DNA from: DASUPK01 sp963763955
GTDB taxonomy: Bacteria; Actinomycetota; Thermoleophilia; Solirubrobacterales; 70-9
Reading direction: 5' to 3'
NCBI GenBank assembly: GCA_963763955.1
Contig: CAVXQP010000009.1
Span: 248,001-312,000 of the forward strand
Length of the DNA stretch: 64,000 nt
Numbering within the stretch: the stretch's first letter is position 1; the number at the start of each line of letters is the position of its first letter. The notes under the pieces are model-generated. The model was not told where the DNA came from. It saw only the letters and a program-made list of their open reading frames with translations, and searched no databases. A program made the position numbers and the translations under genes. Below, one piece after another: positions 58,312 through 64,000 of the stretch.

Positions 58312-59554
58312 CTAGCCGGAGGCTCCCGTCGTATAGCTCCAGGTAACCGGATTGGCGAGCGGGTTGCCTCCCAGGTCCTTGGCGGCGGTCGAGATGCTTG
58401 CGGTGTATTGCGTCCCGGGTGCCAGGTCGGCGTCGGGCTTGAAGATCAGCACGCCGGGGCCGTACCAGCCGAAGCTGCCGCTCACCGGCGCCCCGTCGCT
58501 GCTTCGCTTCAGCGAGAAGGCGGCCTCGGCGGAGGACTTGTCCATCGCCTTGTTGAAGACGGCATAGGTCACCCCACTGCGAGCAACGCCGGTCGCGCCG
58601 TCGGCCGGAGAGACGTAGGTGACGACCGGAGGATTCACCGTCGTGAACTGCCAGGTCTTCGCGGCCGCCAGCGGGTTCCCGGCAAGATCCTTGGCGGCGG
58701 TCGAGACGCTCGCCGTGTATTGCGTCCCGGGTGCCAGGTCGGCGTCGGGCTTGAAGATCAGCACGCCGGGGCCGTACCAGCCGAAGCTGCCGCTCACCGG
58801 CGCCCCGTCGCTGCTTCGCTTCAGCGAGAAGGCGGCCTCGGCGGAGGACTTGTCCATCGCCTTGTTGAAGACGGCATAGGTCACCCCACTGCGAGCAACG
58901 TCGGTCGCGCCGTCGGCCGGAGAGACGTAGGTGACGACCGGAGGATTCACCGTCGTGAACTGCCAGGTCTTCGCGGCCGCCAGCGGGTTCCCGGCAAGAT
59001 CCTTGGCGGCGGTCGAGACGCTTGCGGTGTATTGCGTCCCGGGTGCCAGGTCGGCGTCGGGCTTGAAGATCAGCACGCCGGGGCCGTACCAGCCGAAGCT
59101 GCCGCTCACCGGCGCCCCGTCGCTGCTTCGCTTCAGCGAGAAGGCGGCCTCGGCGGAGGACTTGTCCATCGCCTTGTTGAAGACGGCATAGGTCACCCCA
59201 CTGCGAGAAACGTCGGTCGCGCCGTCGGCCGGAGAGACGTAGGTGACGACCGGAGGATTCACCGTCGTGAACTGCCAGGTCTTCGCGGCCGCCAGCGGGT
59301 TCCCGGCAAGATCCTTGGCGGCGGTCGAGATGCTTGCGGTGTATTGCGTCCCGGGTGCCAGGTCGGCGTCGGGCTTGAAGATCAGCACGCCGGGGCCGTA
59401 CCAGCCGAAGCTGCCGCTCACCGGCGCCCCGTCGCTGCTTCGCTTCAGCGAGAAGGCGGCCTCGGCGGAGGACTTGTCCATCGCCTTGTTGAAGACGGCA
59501 TAGGTCACCCCACTGCGAGCAACGTCGGTCGCGCCGTCGGCGGGAGAGACGTAG
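58312..59554. repeat. Four tandem 312-bp repeats (Big_5 modules)
   Basis: Unit boundaries near 58619, 58931 and 59243, exactly 312 bp (104 codons) apart. The central three are nearly identical at nucleotide level; the C-terminal-most unit diverges in its last ~60 nt. Indicates recent amplification or gene conversion. Confidence 0.9.
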
Positions 59555-62500
59555 GTGATGCTCGGGGGGGTCGCGGCGCAGGTGACCGTGACCGCCACGG
59601 TCGCGGTCGAGCCGCCAGGGCTAAGCGTGTAGGTGAAGTCGTCGGTGGAGGCCGGCGGGTCGCTGTTGCAGTAGCCCGGGTTCGGGGTGTAGGTGAGCGA
59701 GAGGTTGTCGGGGGCGACCGCGACCGTGCCGTGGGCCGGCTGGGTGGCCGAGGCGATCGTCTTCGGGCCGCCGTCGGTGTCGGTGTCGTTGGCGAGCACG
59801 TCGATCGCGGTGGCGCCCGAGCCCTGGGCGACCGTCTTGGTGTCGTTGACCGCGGTCGGCGGGATGTCGGCAGCGCAACTCACGGTCACCGCCACGGTCG
59901 CGGTCGAGCCGCCGTTCAGCGTGTAGGTGAAGTCGTCGGTGGAGGCCGGCGGGTCGCTGTTGCAGTAGCCCGGGTTCGGGGTGTAGGTGAGCGAGAGGTT
60001 GTCGGGGGCGACCGCGACCGTGCCGTGGGCCGGCTGGGTGGCCGAGGCGATCGTCTTCGGGCCGCCGTCGGTGTCGGTGTCGTTGGCGAGCACGTCGATC
60101 GCGGTGGCGCCCGAGCCCTGGGCGACCGTCTTGGTGTCGTTGACCGCGGTCGGCGGGATGTCGGCAGCGCAACTCACGGTCACCGCCACGGTCGCGGTCG
60201 AGCCGCCGTTCAGCGTGTAGGTGAAGTCGTCGGTGGAGGCCGGCGGGTCGCTGTTGCAGTAGCCCGGGTTCGGGGTGTAGGTGAGCGAGAGGTTGTCGGG
60301 GGCGACCGCGACCGTGCCGTGGGCCGGCTGGGTGGCCGAGGCGATCGTCTTCGGGCCGCCGTCGGTGTCGGTGTCGTTGGCGAGCACGTCGATCGCGGTG
60401 GCGCCCGAGCCCTGGGCGACCGTCTTGGTGTCGTTGACCGCGGTCGGCGGGATGTCGGCAGCGCAACTCACGGTCACCGCCACGGTCGCGGTCGAGCCGC
60501 CGTTCAGCGTGTAGGTGAAGTCGTCGGTGGAGGCCGGCGGGTCGCTGTTGCAGTAGCCCGGGTTCGGGGTGTAGGTGAGCGAGAGGTTGTCGGGGGCGAC
60601 CGCGACCGTGCCGTGGGCCGGCTGGGTGGCCGAGGCGATCGTCTTCGGGCCGCCGTCGGTGTCGGTGTCGTTGGCGAGCACGTCGATCGCGGTGGCGCCC
60701 GAGCCCTGGGCGACCGTCTTGGTGTCGTTGACCGCGGTCGGCGGGATGTCCCCGGCCCCGTTGACCGTGACATCGCTCAGGGTCGGCGTCAGGTTCGGGT
60801 CGGTCGTGCTGAGCGCCGCCCGGTACTGCAGATACCGGCTGTTCCCGGGGACGTCGCCACCCGAGGTCGCGATCGGGGTGAAGGCGCTCCAGGTCCCGTC
60901 CGGGGCCGGGGTGTCACCGGTGCGGACGCTGATCGCTAGGCCGGTCCCCGACGGCGTCACCGAGTTCCAGCTGAGCGCACCCCAATCGACGCTCTGGCCG
61001 GGACCGGCGTCGAAGACGCGCGAATCGAAGGTGCCCGAGGCCGGGTAGGGGCTCAGGTGCAGCCAGTCGACCGAGAGCTCGGGGCCGCCGACGTTGAAGT
61101 CGCTGGTCGCGATGTTCAGATTCTGGGTGAAGGTGGCGGCCTGGGTGTGGACCAGGGTCCCGTCGATGTAGTACTGGACCTGGCTGGCGTCCCACTGGAT
61201 CCGGTAGAGGTGCTGGGAGCCGACGTACTGGTTGGGCGCTCCGACCGGGGTGTCCTGGATCCCCCCGGTGTCGCTCGCGTTGGTGCTGGCGTACAGCTGG
61301 CTGGTCGAGCTGCGGGTGCTGAACATCGCCCAGGCGTTGTTGAAGTTGTCGGTGAGGGCGACGTGCTGGAAGGCGTCGGCGCCGAAGGTGGCGGAGAACT
61401 CGAGTGAGTGGCCGGGGGTGAAGGTGGCGGTGGTGCCGGCCAGAGCGCCGTCAACGTGCATGCTGCCGCCCGAGACACTGGCGCTTCCACCGGCACCCCA
61501 GGGAGTGCTCGACCAGCCAGCCGGCATCCCGGGACCGTCCGAGAACTCCTGGCCCTCGGTCGGCTTCAGGGTCACCTCGCCGTTGCCGGTCTCCGAGATG
61601 TAGGTGTTGGCGTCGAGCGTGCCGGCGCCGAAGTCGGAGACGGTGGTGTCGGTGAAGTTGAAGCTCGGCGTCGCGGTTGTGAAGCTCCAGCTGTCAGGCG
61701 CCCCGAGCGCGTTGCCGCCCAGGTCCTCCACCGAGCCGTCGACCGTGACCGTGTAGACAGCGCTTGGATCGAGATCGGCGTTCGGGTCGAGCGTCGCGGT
61801 CGTCCCCGCGTAGCTGACGGTGGCGGGGACGTCGGTCCCGGTGCCCTGCTTCTGCAGATGCACGCTCGAGCTGTCGATCGTCGCCGGGCTCATCGGCTCA
61901 CTGAACTGGACCTGGACGTTGGTGTCGCGGGCGACGTTCGTTGCGTTAGGCGACGGGGTGCGGCCGGTGATCGTCGGAGCGGTGTTGTCCTGACCCAGCG
62001 CATAGCCGATCGAGACGTCGCTCAGGGTCGGCGTCTGTGCCGGGTCGCTGCTCGTCAGCTGTGCCCGGTACTGGACGAAGCGGCTGCTGCCCGGGATGTC
62101 GCCGCCGCTGCTGTTGATCGGGGCAAACGCGCTCCAGGTCCCGTCTGGGGTGGGCGTGTCGCCCGTCCGGACGCTGATCGCGATCCCGGTTCCCGAGGGC
62201 ATCGCCGAGTTCCAGCTGAGTGCGCCCCAGTCCGCGGTCTGGCCGACGCCGGCGTCGAAGACCCGGGAGTCGAAGGTGCCCGAGCCTGGGTAGGGGCTCA
62301 TCCGCATCCAGTCAACCGTTAGCTCAGGGCCGCCGGAGTTGAACTCGCTGGCGATCACGCGCATGTTCTGAGGGAAGCTGACGGTGTGGGTCGCGACCAG
62401 GCCGCCGTCCACGTAGAACTTGACGTCGCCGGCGCCCCACTCGATCCGGTAGAGGTGCGGGCTGCCGAGCAGATTGGACCCCAACGCCGTCTCCTGCTGG

Positions 62501-64000
62501 CCCCCGGACTGTCCGTTGTCGGTGCGCGTGTAAAGCGTGTTGCCATCGGCCTTGGTGCTGAAGGTCGCCCACGGGGCAGCGTTCAGGTCGGTGGCAAAGC
62601 CGGCCGTCTCGAATGGGACGGCGTTGAAGGTGGCAACGAACTCGAGTGAACGGCCCGCGGGGTAAGCGGTGTCGGTGCGCGCGTAGGCGCCGTTGGCGTG
62701 CAGGGCGCCACCCGAAACCGTGGCCCCGGGCGGACAAGGCGGCTCTGAGGTCGTCCATGGGCAACTCGTCCAGCCGGCCGGGACCGAGCTCCCGGAGAAC
62801 TCCTCGCCGACGGTCGGCTTCAGGGTGACCTCGCCATCGTTCGTCTGGGAGACGTAGGTGTTGGCGCCTGGGGTGCCGGCGCTGAAGTCGGAGACGGTGG
62901 TGTCGATGAGGCTGAGGCTCGCGGTGGTGAAGCTCCAGGTGTCATCCGCCCCGAGCGGGACCCCGTCGGCGTCCGTGGCGGTGCCCGCCACCGTGACGTT
63001 GTAGACCGCGCTTGGATCCAGGTCGGCGTTCGGATCGATCGTGGCCGTGTTCCCCGCGTAGGTCACGTTCGCCGGCACATCGCTGGCCGCCCCCTGCTTT
63101 CGGAGCCGAACGGTCGAGCTGTCGATCGTCGCCGGGTTCATCGGCTCGCTGAACTGGACGTTGACGTTGGTGTTCCGTGGGACGTTGGTGGCGTTAGGCG
63201 CCGGCGTCCTCTGCGTGATTGTTGGCGCCGTCGTGTCTGCCCCCGTCGAGTAGGCGATGGAGACGTCCTCGAGCGCGGAGGTCAGGTTCGGATCCGGGTC
63301 GAGGTCGGCTTTGTACTGCACGTAGCGGGAGTTGCCGGGGACGTCGTCGCCGCTGGAAGTGACCGGGGTGAAGGCGCTCCAGCTGCCGTCGGGGGTCGGC
63401 GTGTTGCCTGTGCGGACGCTCATCGCCAGGCTGGTCCCGGGTGGAGCGTTCGCGTGCCAGCTCATCGCCCCCCAGTCCGCCGCCTGGCCCGCGTCGAAGA
63501 CGCGCGAGGTGAAGGTGCCCGAGCTCGGATAAGGGCTGAGGTGCAGCCAGTTGACCGAGAGGCCGGGGCCGCCGGAGTTGAAGTCACTGGCCGCGACGTT
63601 CAGGTTGGAGCCGAAGGTGGCGTTGTCCGTGTGGACCAGGGTGCCATCGACGTAGTACTGGACCTGGCCCGCATCCCACTGGATCCGGTACTTGTGCGCC
63701 GAGCCGATGTACTGGCCGCCGATCGGGGTGTCGGTGGCAGCACCGCCGGTGTTGGTGCTCGTGTACAGCTGGTTGGTGCTCCCCCGGGTGCTGAACATCG
63801 CCCAGGCGCTGGTGAAGTTGTCCGTGAACGCCACGTGCTGGAAGGGGGCCGCGCCGAAGGTCGCCTCGAAATCGAGCGAGTGGCCGGCGGCGAAGGTCGA
63901 GTTGGTGCCGGCGAAGGCGCCGTCCACGTGCAATGCGCCGCCGGCGACGGTGGCGCTGCCGCCGGCCCCTCCGCCCTGGCTCTCCCAGGTCTGGCTCCCC
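58312..64000 (-). CDS. Giant repetitive extracellular protein, 5-prime end outside the window
   Basis: At least 1896 codons, open through the right edge, so the start and any signal peptide are missing. Order, N to C: three jelly-roll (LamG/GH16-like) modules with SGTF(D/T)SRVFDAG boundaries, the first partial; two Big_5 Ig-like domains between them (SEPMNPATIDSS; SEPMSPATIDSS); four nearly identical 98-residue Ig/VCBS-like repeats (IPPTAVNDTKTVAQGSGA); and four nearly identical 104-residue Big_5 repeats (TYVSPADGATDVARSGVTYA). No sortase motif or transmembrane anchor at the C-terminus (TWSYTTGASG). Most likely a secreted or surface adhesin or glycan-binding protein; no catalytic site is evident. 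Confidence 0.85.
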   Translation of the reverse strand, partial: GSQTWESQGGGAGGSATVAGGALHVDGAFAGTNSTFAAGHSLDFEATFGAAPFQHVAFTDNFTSAWAMFSTRGSTNQLYTSTNTGGAATDTPIGGQYIGSAHKYRIQWDAGQVQYYVDGTLVHTDNATFGSNLNVAASDFNSGGPGLSVNWLHLSPYPSSGTFTSRVFDAGQAADWGAMSWHANAPPGTSLAMSVRTGNTPTPDGSWSAFTPVTSSGDDVPGNSRYVQYKADLDPDPNLTSALEDVSIAYSTGADTTAPTITQRTPAPNATNVPRNTNVNVQFSEPMNPATIDSSTVRLRKQGAASDVPANVTYAGNTATIDPNADLDPSAVYNVTVAGTATDADGVPLGADDTWSFTTASLSLIDTTVSDFSAGTPGANTYVSQTNDGEVTLKPTVGEEFSGSSVPAGWTSCPWTTSEPPCPPGATVSGGALHANGAYARTDTAYPAGRSLEFVATFNAVPFETAGFATDLNAAPWATFSTKADGNTLYTRTDNGQSGGQQETALGSNLLGSPHLYRIEWGAGDVKFYVDGGLVATHTVSFPQNMRVIASEFNSGGPELTVDWMRMSPYPGSGTFDSRVFDAGVGQTADWGALSWNSAMPSGTGIAISVRTGDTPTPDGTWSAFAPINSSGGDIPGSSRFVQYRAQLTSSDPAQTPTLSDVSIGYALGQDNTAPTITGRTPSPNATNVARDTNVQVQFSEPMSPATIDSSSVHLQKQGTGTDVPATVSYAGTTATLDPNADLDPSAVYTVTVDGSVEDLGGNALGAPDSWSFTTATPSFNFTDTTVSDFGAGTLDANTYISETGNGEVTLKPTEGQEFSDGPGMPAGWSSTPWGAGGSASVSGGSMHVDGALAGTTATFTPGHSLEFSATFGADAFQHVALTDNFNNAWAMFSTRSSTSQLYASTNASDTGGIQDTPVGAPNQYVGSQHLYRIQWDASQVQYYIDGTLVHTQAATFTQNLNIATSDFNVGGPELSVDWLHLSPYPASGTFDSRVFDAGPGQSVDWGALSWNSVTPSGTGLAISVRTGDTPAPDGTWSAFTPIATSGGDVPGNSRYLQYRAALSTTDPNLTPTLSDVTVNGAGDIPPTAVNDTKTVAQGSGATAIDVLANDTDTDGGPKTIASATQPAHGTVAVAPDNLSLTYTPNPGYCNSDPPASTDDFTYTLNGGSTATVAVTVSCAADIPPTAVNDTKTVAQGSGATAIDVLANDTDTDGGPKTIASATQPAHGTVAVAPDNLSLTYTPNPGYCNSDPPASTDDFTYTLNGGSTATVAVTVSCAADIPPTAVNDTKTVAQGSGATAIDVLANDTDTDGGPKTIASATQPAHGTVAVAPDNLSLTYTPNPGYCNSDPPASTDDFTYTLNGGSTATVAVTVSCAADIPPTAVNDTKTVAQGSGATAIDVLANDTDTDGGPKTIASATQPAHGTVAVAPDNLSLTYTPNPGYCNSDPPASTDDFTYTLSPGGSTATVAVTVTCAATPPSITYVSPADGATDVARSGVTYAVFNKAMDKSSAEAAFSLKRSSDGAPVSGSFGWYGPGVLIFKPDADLAPGTQYTASISTAAKDLAGNPLAAAKTWQFTTVNPPVVTYVSPADGATDVSRSGVTYAVFNKAMDKSSAEAAFSLKRSSDGAPVSGSFGWYGPGVLIFKPDADLAPGTQYTASVSTAAKDLAGNPLAAAKTWQFTTVNPPVVTYVSPADGATDVARSGVTYAVFNKAMDKSSAEAAFSLKRSSDGAPVSGSFGWYGPGVLIFKPDADLAPGTQYTASVSTAAKDLAGNPLAAAKTWQFTTVNPPVVTYVSPADGATGVARSGVTYAVFNKAMDKSSAEAAFSLKRSSDGAPVSGSFGWYGPGVLIFKPDADLAPGTQYTASISTAAKDLGGNPLANPVTWSYTTGASG
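59567..60750. repeat. Four tandem 294-bp repeats (Ig/VCBS-like modules)
   Basis: The same sequence recurs at 59693, 59987, 60281 and 60575, exactly 294 bp (98 codons) apart, with almost no differences except a one-codon change (LSPGGS versus LNGGS) in the unit nearest the C-terminus. Each codes two cysteines (GYCNSD and VSCAAD). Confidence 0.9.

Noticed and set aside
58312..60750. Regular direct repeats that could suggest a CRISPR array
   Set aside because: Units of 294 and 312 bp are contiguous, coding and without unique spacers.
58129..60939. 936-codon open frame on the plus strand, rich in Gly/Arg/Val repeats
   Set aside because: Antisense shadow of the tandem repeats in the giant surface protein; it repeats with the same 294/312-bp periods and the minus-strand frame gives recognisable Ig domains.

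Overview
The window is a high-GC bacterial chromosome segment, most likely from an actinobacterium of the Thermoleophilia/Solirubrobacterales type. This placement is an inference from GC content, frequent GTG and TTG starts, gene order and the style of the extracellular proteins; no 16S rRNA is present to confirm it.

Layout. (1) 1-14.9 kb is a mixed housekeeping and accessory region: a small IF2N-like protein, long-chain acyl-CoA synthetase, glycerate kinase, an SDR oxidoreductase, a patatin phospholipase, a PBP4-type D,D-carboxypeptidase, a secreted trypsin-like protease, small unknown proteins, UspA, LigA, SurE, a ZIP metal transporter, TruA and two tandem small membrane paralogues. A family of short REP-like repeats is scattered through 6.6-9.7 kb. 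(2) 14.9-37.8 kb holds the alpha, spc, S10 and str ribosomal clusters on the minus strand. Transcription order is rpsL-rpsG // fusA-tuf, rpsJ-rplC-rplD-rplW-rplB-rpsS-rplV-rpsC-rplP-rpmC-rpsQ-rplN-rplX-rplE-rpsN-rpsH-rplF-rplR-rpsE-rpmD-rplO-secY-adk-map // rpmJ-rpsM-rpsK-rpsD-rpoA-rplQ. Two plus-strand insertions break it: a two-gene block between rpsG and fusA, and an ltrA-like gene between map and rpmJ, where infA would normally lie. (3) 37.9-39.2 kb has three small plus-strand genes (HAD-like, membrane protein, VOC/glyoxalase-like). (4) 39.2-51.1 kb is the rpmG-secE-nusG-rplK-rplA-rplJ-rplL-rpoB-rpoC cluster, minus strand, with an L10-type leader and a good sigma70-type promoter before rpoB. 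(5) 51.2-64 kb encodes exported proteins: a small lipoprotein-like ORF, a right-handed beta-helix protein, a Tat-exported PhoD phosphatase, a lipase-like protein, and the C-terminal part of a giant repetitive surface protein that runs off the right edge.

Themes. Many translation proteins carry unusual charged, low-complexity additions (S17, L22, L5, L3, L10, L1, S5, SecE). Several unlinked genes have a TANNNT -10 box 7-9 nt before a start codon with no Shine-Dalgarno sequence, which suggests leaderless mRNAs. Terminator-like hairpins lie in the leaders of rplJ, fusA and possibly rpmG. Two ORFs with convincing protein sequence (glycerate kinase and the lipoprotein after the beta-helix gene) lack any canonical start codon.
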